From: Deferribacteres bacterium
GTDB taxonomy: Bacteria; Zhuqueibacterota; Zhuqueibacteria; Zhuqueibacterales; Geothermadaptataceae
Length of the DNA: 8,006 bases
Direction: 5' to 3'
Assembly (NCBI GenBank): GCA_020633655.1
Contig: JACKDF010000043.1
Location: 1 to 8,006, forward strand
The notes beneath the pieces are model-generated. The model was not told where the DNA came from. It worked only from the letters and a program-made list of their open reading frames with translations, and searched no databases. Shown piece after piece: positions 1 to 7,276 of the stretch (its first letter is position 1; each line of letters opens with the position of its first letter). Both the position numbers and the translations under genes were made by a program.

Positions 1-1575
1 CCCCTCTTTATCCAGCGTAACCAGGCATGTTAGATATTTCTTGCGATCACCAATAACTGCAACATGCCCGATCCCGGGATAGCACTTTAACAGACTCTCA
101 ATATTCTGCGGTGCGATATTCTTTCCACCTGCTGTCACGAGTATATCTTTTTTGCGGTCGGTGATGTGCAGATAATTATTATCATCAAAAAAACCGATAT
201 CACCAGTGTGCAGCCATCCATCACGCAGAACTTCCTGGGTCGCAGCCTCATTATTTAAATAACCAGCGAATAAATTATCGCCTTTCACAAGAATTTCACC
301 ATCCTCTGCGATGCGTACCTCACAACCGGGAAGAACCGCACCAACCGCTCCGGGTACAGTTTTATGCTGCATTGTTGCACTGCACACACCGGTACATTCT
401 GTCTGCCCAAAAGCTTCATAGATATCGATGCCAAGGGCACCAAAGAAACGCGATACTTCAATCGGCAACGGGGCAGCGCCACTTATAAACAGCTTTACGC
501 GATTCAATCCGAGTTTCACTCTGATTTTGCCAAGTACGATTTTATCCACCAGCCGCCAAATCAACTTAACTGTAAAAGGTGTATCCTTTGTGCTGTTGCG
601 ATAAACGCGCATTTTTTCACCACCCTGTATCGCCCAATTAAAAAGGAATTTCTTTATGGGTGATGAAACTGCGACCGTTTCCAAAATACCAGCACGCACT
701 TTCTCATAAAGCCGTGGTACAGAAAAGAAGACCGTTGGCCTGACTTCCAATAAATCATCTTTGACAGTTTGCATGTTCTGCACAAAGGAGGTGCGAAACC
801 CTGCACTAATCCCGATGCAGAAATTCTGCAATTGCTCGGCAATATGAGACAAAGGCAGAAATGAAATCGTATCTTCTTCCCAAATATAATCATGCATTGT
901 TAAAAGACTTGCTGTCTCAAAAAGGATGTTTCGCTGACTGAGTAATACACCCTTAGGATGCCCTGTTGTGCCCGAGGTGTAAATAATACCCGCTGGGGAT
1001 TCCGGAGAAAGAGCTGCAATATTCTTTTGCAGAAATCCGGGGTTGGCATGGCCATAGTGCTCCCCTTGCTGCAAAAAGTGCTTGAACAATTTATTGGCCG
1101 GCAGGCTGTTTTTATCCGGAAAAATTCTTACGATAAGTTCAAGCTGTGTACTCTCCAATTGAAGTTTTGCTGCTTTCGTCATTTGCTCATCATCTTCAAC
1201 AAAAAGTACTTTTGCGCCACTGTGCTCAACAATATACTGCAGCTGATCAGGCGTACTGTTTGGATAAATAGGTACCAGCCATGCGCCCAGGCTTTGTGTC
1301 GCTACGCCGATGAAAAGCCATTCGGGGCAATTGTTCGAGACAATACAGATTTTATCACTTGTCGTAACACCCGCCTGCAACAAACCCCCGGCAACCTTCT
1401 CAACATAATTGAGATAATCCTGCCAGGTAAATTCGCGCCACATGTTTCCGGTTTTCTGCCGTAGCGCGATGCGCTTGCTTCCGTAATTCTCAACTTGTTT
1501 CAGAAAAATTTCCGGAAGCGTTGCGCCATCTACAGGCAATTTACGAACAGGCGTTTCATTTTTAATTGACTTCAT
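1..1575 (-). CDS. AMP-forming long-chain acyl-CoA synthetase (3'-truncated by window edge)
   Basis: This adenylate-forming enzyme would activate a fatty acid with ATP to an acyl-AMP and then transfer it to CoA. I translated it directly from the minus strand: 525 codons stay open from the ATG at 1575 to base 1, with no stop or frameshift. Signature motifs appear in the family's order. The P-loop YTSGTTGHPKG is at residues 199-209, YEAFGQTE at 386-393, WLHTGD at 454-459, and DRKKDILVTAGGKNIAPQ at 473-490. The last block, with its GGKNIAPQ, is typical of FadD15/eukaryote-like long-chain synthetases, which are about 600 residues long. Roughly 75 C-terminal residues, including the expected catalytic lysine, therefore lie outside the window. 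No signal peptide is seen, so it is probably cytoplasmic or peripheral to the inner membrane. It starts three bases after the stop of the retinol saturase-like gene, with a strong ribosome-binding site inside that gene's end. Class assignment is secure; chain length and physiological substrate are not. Confidence 0.93.
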   Translation of the reverse strand, partial: MKSIKNETPVRKLPVDGATLPEIFLKQVENYGSKRIALRQKTGNMWREFTWQDYLNYVEKVAGGLLQAGVTTSDKICIVSNNCPEWLFIGVATQSLGAWLVPIYPNSTPDQLQYIVEHSGAKVLFVEDDEQMTKAAKLQLESTQLELIVRIFPDKNSLPANKLFKHFLQQGEHYGHANPGFLQKNIAALSPESPAGIIYTSGTTGHPKGVLLSQRNILFETASLLTMHDYIWEEDTISFLPLSHIAEQLQNFCIGISAGFRTSFVQNMQTVKDDLLEVRPTVFFSVPRLYEKVRAGILETVAVSSPIKKFLFNWAIQGGEKMRVYRNSTKDTPFTVKLIWRLVDKIVLGKIRVKLGLNRVKLFISGAAPLPIEVSRFFGALGIDIYEAFGQTECTGVCSATMQHKTVPGAVGAVLPGCEVRIAEDGEILVKGDNLFAGYLNNEAATQEVLRDGWLHTGDIGFFDDNNYLHITDRKKDILVTAGGKNIAPQNIESLLKCYPGIGHVAVIGDRKKYLTCLVTLDKEG

Positions 1576-1578
1576 GCA

Positions 1579-3177
1579 CTATTCCTTCCTTTTCAAAGTT
1601 CGGCGTTCTACGACATCATCGATCACATTTCGTTTCAGAATGGCCGAGGCGGTGAGGACGCCAGCCATCAAAGCGCCACCGATACCAGCCGTGGTAATAT
1701 CCTGGCCTGTGAGGTACAAATTTTTAACCGCGGTCTGAGGCCGTAACCATTTTTGCCGCATACGTACAGGATTATGATTTAAACCGTAAAGCTCGCCAAA
1801 CTCATAGCCGGAGAAATGTTTTGTAGTCAGCGGCGTTGAAGCTTCGAGGTAGTCCACTTTGCCGCGAAGATGCGGCAACACGCTGAATGCTTGCTCCAAC
1901 AATCGTTCTGTCATCTGTTCCTTGGTTTTCAAGTATTCTTCATCACGCTTTTGCCAGACGCTTCCACGCCATTTGTCAAACATTGCAAATGGAGCCATTC
2001 CAACAATTTCCATTGTTGCAGTACCGGGATGACGCTGATCCCAGCTCGGATCCTTCGCAGAGGCAAAAGACAAATAAGCAACCGGAAGCGGATTGGATTC
2101 CGGATCTTTCGCAAAATTCTCAACTGTTTTATCATGATCATAATCGGGATAAACCCAGAGATTTGTTTTTTGTAATCCGAGCTCATGTGCCGTTTTATTA
2201 AATCCAATATACAAGCAAAAGTAGGAAGAACTGCGCTGCACTTCCTGCAACTGTTTCTGTACATCTTCGCCCTTTACAAGCCGGCCAAATGTATTAAATA
2301 CACCGGCGCTGCTTATAACAATTGGGGCGGTCAATTCATCGCCATTATTCAGACGAACGCCAACGGCCTGTTCCTTGTGAATTAAAATTTCATCAACTTC
2401 TGCACTAACAACGACCTTCCCGTGATTTTTTTCAATAACAGGAATTATCGTAGCGGCAAAACGTGCAGAGCCACCGATGGGATAATTTCCACCGTCGAGA
2501 TAATGATTCACGAGCATAGCATGCATGGCAAATGTGCTTTGTCCAGGCGGCAAACCATAATCACCCCATTGCCCTGTCAAAACTCCGATAAGATTTTTGT
2601 TCATCGTCAATTGCGATAAAACCTGGAAAGTTGTTTGATCTGAAAATTTGTGAAATGCTGCCGACATCACGGGATAGCTCAATTTTGCCTGCACCGGCGA
2701 CAACGCCTTGTTTACAAAAAAGTTCCTTGCCGATCTCACAGATTGTTTCACCAGATCGAGATATTGAACGATAGCGTCTCTTTCATCAGGAAAATAAGTT
2801 GTCATTTTTTCAATAAAATTCTCCCGGCCAGCCACAAAATCATAGGAATGATCCGGAAATATCATGCGGTCATAAACCGCATCCATAGGAGCCCATTGCA
2901 GCGCTTTATCCGTAATATCCTCAAAGAGTATTTTTAAAGCAGAATTTTCCTTATGGACATCACCGATATAATGCACACCGATATCCCATTCAAAATCTTT
3001 ACGCTTGAAAATATGGGTGTAACCACCGGCTTTAAAATGCTGTTCGAGAACCAGAACTTTTTTCCCTGCTTTTGCCAGAAATACTGCTGTAGAGAGGCCA
3101 CTTATGCCAGAACCAATGATAATTGCATCAAACTTTTCCGATTGCAAACTCGCATCGTATTTTTTTGCAGCTAACAT
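1579..3177 (-). CDS. Retinol saturase / carotenoid desaturase-isomerase family FAD oxidoreductase
   Basis: The 532-residue flavoprotein begins with a dinucleotide-binding fold. FDAIIIGSGISGLS at 16-29 contains GxGxxG, E45 ends the second strand (VLVLEQH), and GGYTH at 51-55 with the following DIGVHYIG at 65-72 closely resembles all-trans-retinol 13,14-reductase (RetSat) and CrtISO proteins. Other family blocks are NYPIGGSARFA near 231-241, TPLTTKHFSG at 448-457, and the C-terminal FAD motif LYLTGQD at 487-493 followed by a Gly/Ala-rich helix. The length suits the family. Members saturate, desaturate or isomerise polyene or isoprenoid chains, sometimes with membrane-bound substrates. No signal peptide is visible. 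The start at 3177 is preceded by TGGGAA seven bases upstream, a modest ribosome-binding site. It is the first gene of a two-gene unit with the acyl-CoA synthetase, which suggests lipid or isoprenoid chemistry rather than classical carotenoid synthesis, since no crtB-like gene is present. The family is well supported; the substrate is unknown. Confidence 0.9.
   Translation of the reverse strand: MLAAKKYDASLQSEKFDAIIIGSGISGLSTAVFLAKAGKKVLVLEQHFKAGGYTHIFKRKDFEWDIGVHYIGDVHKENSALKILFEDITDKALQWAPMDAVYDRMIFPDHSYDFVAGRENFIEKMTTYFPDERDAIVQYLDLVKQSVRSARNFFVNKALSPVQAKLSYPVMSAAFHKFSDQTTFQVLSQLTMNKNLIGVLTGQWGDYGLPPGQSTFAMHAMLVNHYLDGGNYPIGGSARFAATIIPVIEKNHGKVVVSAEVDEILIHKEQAVGVRLNNGDELTAPIVISSAGVFNTFGRLVKGEDVQKQLQEVQRSSSYFCLYIGFNKTAHELGLQKTNLWVYPDYDHDKTVENFAKDPESNPLPVAYLSFASAKDPSWDQRHPGTATMEIVGMAPFAMFDKWRGSVWQKRDEEYLKTKEQMTERLLEQAFSVLPHLRGKVDYLEASTPLTTKHFSGYEFGELYGLNHNPVRMRQKWLRPQTAVKNLYLTGQDITTAGIGGALMAGVLTASAILKRNVIDDVVERRTLKRKE
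1583..1591 (-). promoter_or_regulatory. Ribosome-binding site of the acyl-CoA synthetase, inside the upstream gene
   Basis: Read on the minus strand this is AAGGAAGGA, seven bases before the ATG at 1575. It overlaps the last codons and is adjacent to the stop of the upstream flavoprotein gene (stop TAG at 1581-1579, then TGC, then ATG). It fixes the start choice and suggests that translation of the two genes is coupled. Confidence 0.75.
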
Positions 3178-3554
3178 TTTTTGTTTCCCAATTAATATTG
3201 ATAAAACGGAAGAATTTGTTTAAGACACGAGCATCCACCAATTGAAAAAAACTAACCGGATCGATCCTTTAATGTATTCACGGCATTATCCCGCTCACAC
3301 ATATCCCTGTTGAGTCTTGCAGAAATCGGGATTAAAGTTTCTTCAAGCCGGCACGAATCAGGCGTTGAATAACTTACCACACAAGACAACACAAGGAAAC
3401 TATTCCGCAGGTCTGCAGTGGTTGATAATAAATAAAATTTGTAGAAGTGTAAAGTACAATAACGCCGTGGTTCGGATTAAAATTGCAATGCCCTCAGCAC
3501 CTGCAAAAACCTGACAGCGTACTGTTTTTTATAGTGGTTTCGAATTGAATCAAA
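3178..3554. other. Intergenic region with possible long 5' leader of the flavoprotein operon
   Basis: These 377 bases separate the small membrane protein gene from the retinol saturase-like gene. I see no credible coding region: a 65-codon plus-strand frame at 3317-3514 has no recognisable domain and no support. The stretch holds the promoter candidate described at 3425-3453, two arms (3336-3347 and 3390-3401) that could pair imperfectly in a minus-strand transcript, and a perfect 10-base palindrome GGATCGATCC at 3258-3267, followed on the minus strand by a run of seven T. The palindrome has no loop and is a poor terminator hairpin. I recognise no known riboswitch class. Confidence 0.4.
3425..3453 (-). 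promoter_or_regulatory. Sigma70-like promoter candidate
   Basis: On the minus strand a TTTACA box (3453-3448) and a TATTAT box (3430-3425) are separated by exactly 17 bases. Each matches the sigma70 consensus at five of six positions. Transcription would start near 3418 and give the flavoprotein mRNA a leader of about 240 bases, or alternatively a separate small RNA. The spacing and box quality are better than chance alone would usually give in AT-rich DNA, but if the host uses a Bacteroidetes-type consensus this reading would be wrong. Confidence 0.42.
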
Positions 3555-4031
3555 TCATTTTCCATTCAGGGACTGTTCCAAAAAATCACGCATGGTTACC
3601 ATCTGTTCCTGGCTGAGTTTTTGTCCGGTGTATGCTGTAGCGTAAGCACCAGCAAGCAATACAAGGGAGAGCGGCACTGCCCAAAAGGCATCCGGTTTTA
3701 TGCCCAGATTAAGCTGAATTAATCCATAGAATCCACCAGCGACACCAACAAAAATAACAAAAAAATAAAGACTGGCAAAAAAAGTCCAAACAGGCGGTTT
3801 AGGACTGAAAAGACCCCGAATTAATGTGCCTTCCGCAGTTTCTTCCGCCTCGATAGATAACTCCGGCGACCACAGATGTTGCTGTTCCGGTGGTATTCGT
3901 AGAATAGCAAAACTGCTCAAAAAAGTACCTGTGCAAGGTGCATCCTTTTGTTGCAGAAATTGTTGAATTCGAGAGAAAACTTCCTGGGGGGACAAAGAAA
4001 CAATTTTTCGAAATCGTGGACGAACGCGCAT
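3555..4031 (-). CDS. Hypothetical two-helix membrane protein
   Basis: This 158-residue protein is of unknown function. Residues 1-80 form a soluble, mixed-charge domain with a possible helix at 14-29 (SPQEVFSRIQQFLQQK) and strand-like segments around LSIEAEETAEGTLIRGLFSP at 58-77. Two hydrophobic spans follow, about 82-105 (WTFFASLYFFVIF region) and 114-135 (FWAVPLSLVLLAGAYATAYT region), then a short tail, GQKLSQEQMVTMRDFLEQSL. This layout, with a beta-rich N-terminal domain leading to a Pro-Lys-Pro turn and a helical hairpin, resembles uncharacterised bacterial proteins I have seen annotated only as hypothetical. The start at 4031 has GAGG four bases upstream. It is separated from both neighbours by gaps of more than 260 bases and is probably transcribed on its own; it may still be unrelated to either operon. 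Coding status is supported by the membrane topology and clean frame, not by a named family. Confidence 0.72.
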   Translation of the reverse strand: MRVRPRFRKIVSLSPQEVFSRIQQFLQQKDAPCTGTFLSSFAILRIPPEQQHLWSPELSIEAEETAEGTLIRGLFSPKPPVWTFFASLYFFVIFVGVAGGFYGLIQLNLGIKPDAFWAVPLSLVLLAGAYATAYTGQKLSQEQMVTMRDFLEQSLNGK

Positions 4032-4295
4032 TATGCCTCATTTAATTTGTTGTAATTAGGAGAATGTGTTGTTAGGAAGTATATTAATATTTTTTCTTTT
4101 TGTTTGCAATAATTAAAATAGATTGGATGATACGAATTCGCTCAAACATATTAGGTGAGTTTATATTGACGGGATATATGATAGGATTTATTGTGATAAA
4201 TTAGAGGCTGTGTATTAATCCCCTCAATGCTATCCGGGAAATCCGTGCGTTATCCATAATTTTGGCTGCAATGCTCAATGCCCGTAAATCTGGGT
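4032..4295. other. AT-rich intergenic region between the redox operon and the small membrane protein
   Basis: These 264 bases contain no convincing gene. Near the left end a TATACT box on the minus strand (4083-4078), 46 bases before the 4031 start, is a possible -10 element without a good -35. At 4186-4201 lies a perfect AT-rich dyad, ATTTAT-TGTG-ATAAAT. At 4223-4230 and 4274-4281 the octamer CTCAATGC occurs twice, each followed by similar bases, which gives an imperfect direct repeat. No strong rho-independent terminator is visible after the 4296 stop. Confidence 0.4.
4186..4201. repeat. Inverted repeat, possible operator
   Basis: ATTTAT and ATAAAT are perfect inverted arms around a TGTG centre. 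The 5-4-5 architecture of its core (TTTAT-N4-ATAAA) resembles the geometry of CRP/FNR-family sites, but the usual TTGAT/ATCAA bases are not there. It lies about 155 bases upstream of the small membrane protein gene and 95 bases past the end of the redox operon. It could equally be a chance AT palindrome. Confidence 0.25.
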
Positions 4296-5591
4296 TCAAT
4301 TGCCACCAAATTTGACTCCCATTTTCTTCAACAAATCAAACGGTGGTTCGCCACCAGCAAAAACAAACACAAAGTCATTCGCCAGTTTCCCACGCCGTCC
4401 CTTTACATCGAGATATACCGAATCTTCGTTTATCTCAGTAACTTGTGAATCCATGATTGCACGCACCTGTCCATTGGCAATGAGCTCCTGAATTCTTTCT
4501 GCATTTTTCTTTTTCAAACGAAAAAATTGACTCTTGCGATAAGACAAGGTCACATTGTTTGTGCCCTGAAAGGCAAGACCAGAGGCTGCTTCAATAGCGC
4601 TGTCTCCTCCACCGACAACCAAAACATTCTCATTTTGATGTGCCTCAGCATCGATGAGTTTGTACATGACTTTCGCAGAATTCTCTCCTTGAACACCGAG
4701 TTTCCGTGGTGTTCCGCGACGACCAAGGGCAAGAACAACATTTCGCGCATGGAAAACGCCATCCTGGCTTTCAACGATGAGATGGTTATCCGCCTTAAGA
4801 ATATTAGTTACCTTCACCCCTGCTTTTATATTGAGACTATACTTTTTCTTCAGCCCTAACCATATATCCAAAAGTTCTTCCTTGGAATATTCTGTCTTCG
4901 TAAGCACACCATAAAGTGGTATTTCCACAGGTTGCAACAAAACAATTTTTTTTCGCGGATATTGTAAAATAGTTCCACCTGCTCCCTGTTGATCAAGAAC
5001 AAGATAAGACAGTTTATGTTTTACGGCATTCAGGGCGGCACTCATCCCTGAAGGTCCGGCGCCAACAATGAGAACATCTTTGATCTCCGGATCCTTTGAG
5101 CGTTGAGGAATTGCAGCAATCCTGTCAATCACCATTGTGCCTTGTGAAATGGCATTTTTAATGAGGGCAAAACCACCTAACTCACCGGCGATATACAGGT
5201 TAGGAATCACCGTTTCATTGAACTCATTCATGACCGGAATATCATCCCGGTCTTTCACATCACCGAGGCCCACGGTAATGGCCCCGACAGGACAGGCATC
5301 AGCACATTTACCATGGCCGATACATTTCAAACCGTTAATCACCGTAGATTTTCCAAACACAATCCCGAGAACTTCCTGCTCGGGACACGCTTTGACACAC
5401 GTGGCGCATCCGATGCATTTGATAACATCGATGAGGGGATATTGTGCTAAAGGTTTATCCGCTCCCAGAGAAATCGCCTCCTGTTTGCGGGAAATGTCCT
5501 GCTTCTGGTGGCGACGAAATTTTATAAAATACGACAAAAAAATAGCGCTACAAACTGTAACGACCATTGACCAAAGAAAAAAGGATTCCAT
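4296..5591 (-). CDS. Membrane-anchored ferredoxin-FAD/NAD(P) oxidoreductase
   Basis: The 431-residue protein would move electrons between NAD(P)H, FAD and iron-sulfur clusters at the inner membrane. A hydrophobic helix at about 4-23 is followed by KFRRHQK, so the rest should be cytoplasmic by the positive-inside rule. A bacterial ferredoxin domain follows. C59, C62, C65 and C69 form a full CxxCxxCxxxCP motif; the second motif is C90-x2-H93-x2-C96-x3-C100-P, with His in place of the second Cys. Residues about 120-160 carry PNLYIAGELGGFALIKNAIS, which resembles the FAD-contacting C-terminal end of thioredoxin reductase-like enzymes. Only then come the FAD Rossmann motif VGAGPSG (176-182) and the NAD(P) motif VVGGGDSAIE (325-334). 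The protein ends at FVFAGGEPPFDLLKKMG, where ordinary relatives would continue into that C-terminal segment. The redox CxxC of thioredoxin reductase is absent, as in ferredoxin-NADP reductase-like members. It starts 13 bases after the barrel gene, with AAAGG eight bases upstream of the ATG. Confidence 0.88.
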   Translation of the reverse strand: MESFFLWSMVVTVCSAIFLSYFIKFRRHQKQDISRKQEAISLGADKPLAQYPLIDVIKCIGCATCVKACPEQEVLGIVFGKSTVINGLKCIGHGKCADACPVGAITVGLGDVKDRDDIPVMNEFNETVIPNLYIAGELGGFALIKNAISQGTMVIDRIAAIPQRSKDPEIKDVLIVGAGPSGMSAALNAVKHKLSYLVLDQQGAGGTILQYPRKKIVLLQPVEIPLYGVLTKTEYSKEELLDIWLGLKKKYSLNIKAGVKVTNILKADNHLIVESQDGVFHARNVVLALGRRGTPRKLGVQGENSAKVMYKLIDAEAHQNENVLVVGGGDSAIEAASGLAFQGTNNVTLSYRKSQFFRLKKKNAERIQELIANGQVRAIMDSQVTEINEDSVYLDVKGRRGKLANDFVFVFAGGEPPFDLLKKMGVKFGGN

Positions 5592-5604
5592 CCTGTTTGC
5601 CTTT

Positions 5605-7275
5605 CTAGAACCGGTAGCCTAATTCAGTAAGTATTCTATGATCGGAGCTGTCATCGCCCCAATTATAGCTTACTTCACCCGAGAAGAAAAAATTGTATTT
5701 CATTTCGAATGTACCATCGAGTCGTATCCACTGGTTCATCCTGCTTTGGTTCGAAATGTCAAGTGTATATTTATAATTGCCATAACTCATATTAAGAGAA
5801 TGGCCAAAACGAAACGATTTTCCCAGTCGTACTGAGGGATTAAAACCCTTGGCATAGAGATTTGAAAATCCGGAAAAACGCAGATTTAGATACATCTGAC
5901 GCAGGAGAAAATTACTTTTGTTGAATCCACCGTAATAACTCACTGTCGCTGTATTATCGGATTCTTTTTTTCGCACACCCACATTTGCGTAAAGACGCAT
6001 ACTATAACTTAACTTCAAACTTATATTTGACCGCAATCCCTGGCGCATTGCATCATCGAACAAACTGTCTGCTAACGTTCGGGTTTCATAGGAGTAATAA
6101 TTCGTCCGGTTATCATAGGACAATGTTGTTGCTAAGCGCCGGGACACGTTTAATCGCAAGGATAAATACAAGCTGCTCAAAGCAACACTGCTGCTTGTCA
6201 ATTCCTTACGCCAATCCCGGTTGATGTCTAACTCCATGCTATGGTAAAAATTCCAACGTGAACCACCGGAATAATTATTTTGCAGATATAAAAATTCTCT
6301 GCTGATGACGCCCTTATGGTATTCTCCGGCAGCGGCAAGTGTCGACTCGAACCGGTTTTGACCATACTCGCCCTGTGTAAAATTTAAAAATCCGCCGTAT
6401 TTTTCCATGGATGACTGAAAACTTGAGTACTGCCATTGCGGTTGCGTGCCCGCAAAAACACCGCTTTTCAACTTTTCCGATACGTTGATTTGTAACTGTG
6501 CGCCATCGATATAACCAATACCGCTGAATTTATTGGAAATGATTCGACCGAATTTATAGTTCAAAAGTGCACCCGGATCATTGTAATCGAAGGACACTTC
6601 GTATATTCTGTTGCGCCATTTCTGTGATTCAATTGTATTGTAGCTCGTGGAGCGCTGATAATAACGCGAGCGTGTTCTTATGTCTAAATTATAAGCCTTT
6701 CCCCAGAGTTGCCGTGCACGCAATCGCAGGCGAAATGTAGGTTGTTCAAAGTCCAAATGATTTGAGGAGTGATCCACCAATTGATAGTTTTGCAGGGCAA
6801 CACTCCCGCTTACACGGGTTGTGCTTTTTTTCCTCTCACGCTCCGGTATACTCCGTTTTGGGACCGAACGAGTTAGGTTTTGCGACTTTTTTTGCGGTGA
6901 TGGGGCAATTGGTGTTTCAGCGGAATTTGTCGGAACCCTTCTTCTGATCAGGATGGCCTTATCACCTTTTGATATAGAACTTACTTTCTTTTCTATTTTA
7001 CACGAGGATGAATGTTTTGAGATAAATATGATGGAGATTTCTGCAGCGAGCTTTTCACCATTCACAATCGCTAATTTGTCACCTACTGCAAGTCCATCTT
7101 CCGTGCCGGCATTGAGATAAACATTATCGTTAGAAATATATTTTATCGTAAAGACCGTTTTTCCTGACTGAGCACCAAGCGATTTAAAAAGCAACAAATT
7201 CATTGAAAATAGACTCAATGAAAACAAAAACCATCGTTTCAACCCGAGCCTCATATAATTATCAAAATTTCTCAT
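5605..7275 (-). CDS. Outer-membrane beta-barrel protein with N-terminal FlgT-C/SH3-like domain
   Basis: I place the start at the ATG at 7275, giving 556 residues, because it follows the cytochrome stop by one base and yields a proper signal peptide. An in-frame start at 7323 would add 16 residues encoded inside the cytochrome gene. RWFLFSLSLFSMNLLLF is the hydrophobic core, with likely cleavage after SLGA (residue 35). Residues about 40-110 form a small beta domain (VYLNAGTEDGLAVGDKLAI, then KGDKAILIRR) reminiscent of the FlgT C-terminal domain. Residues 112-155 are a Pro/Ser/Lys/Arg-rich linker. From about 156 to the end, alternating aromatic and polar strands run to the terminal LGYRF, where the final Phe is a typical outer-membrane barrel signal. 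LLNYKFGRIIS and GYIDGAQLQINVSEKLK sit near 238-270. No named family is recognised with certainty. Its position between a multihaem cytochrome and a flavoprotein suggests a porin-like partner for the cytochrome; this is inference. Confidence 0.85.
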   Translation of the reverse strand: MRNFDNYMRLGLKRWFLFSLSLFSMNLLLFKSLGAQSGKTVFTIKYISNDNVYLNAGTEDGLAVGDKLAIVNGEKLAAEISIIFISKHSSSCKIEKKVSSISKGDKAILIRRRVPTNSAETPIAPSPQKKSQNLTRSVPKRSIPERERKKSTTRVSGSVALQNYQLVDHSSNHLDFEQPTFRLRLRARQLWGKAYNLDIRTRSRYYQRSTSYNTIESQKWRNRIYEVSFDYNDPGALLNYKFGRIISNKFSGIGYIDGAQLQINVSEKLKSGVFAGTQPQWQYSSFQSSMEKYGGFLNFTQGEYGQNRFESTLAAAGEYHKGVISREFLYLQNNYSGGSRWNFYHSMELDINRDWRKELTSSSVALSSLYLSLRLNVSRRLATTLSYDNRTNYYSYETRTLADSLFDDAMRQGLRSNISLKLSYSMRLYANVGVRKKESDNTATVSYYGGFNKSNFLLRQMYLNLRFSGFSNLYAKGFNPSVRLGKSFRFGHSLNMSYGNYKYTLDISNQSRMNQWIRLDGTFEMKYNFFFSGEVSYNWGDDSSDHRILTELGYRF

Positions 7276-7276
7276 T

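Noticed and set aside
958..1464. 168-codon plus-strand frame
   Set aside because: It lies entirely antisense to the acyl-CoA synthetase, whose minus-strand frame carries all the family motifs; the plus product has no recognisable domain.
3244..3267. Rho-independent terminator at the GGATCGATCC palindrome
   Set aside because: The palindrome has no loop, several bases separate it from the T run, and it lies within the presumed leader of the flavoprotein gene.
3317..3514. 65-codon plus-strand frame in the intergenic region
   Set aside because: No domain, no clear ribosome-binding site, opposite to all neighbours, and of a length expected by chance.
4166..4194. Plus-strand promoter (TTGACG, 17 bases, TATTGT)
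   Set aside because: The -10 match is weak and no plus-strand gene follows, since all genes in the window are on the minus strand.
5137..5622. 161-codon plus-strand frame
   Set aside because: Antisense to the ferredoxin domain and membrane anchor of the oxidoreductase; its Cys and Pro content mirrors the codons of the real gene.
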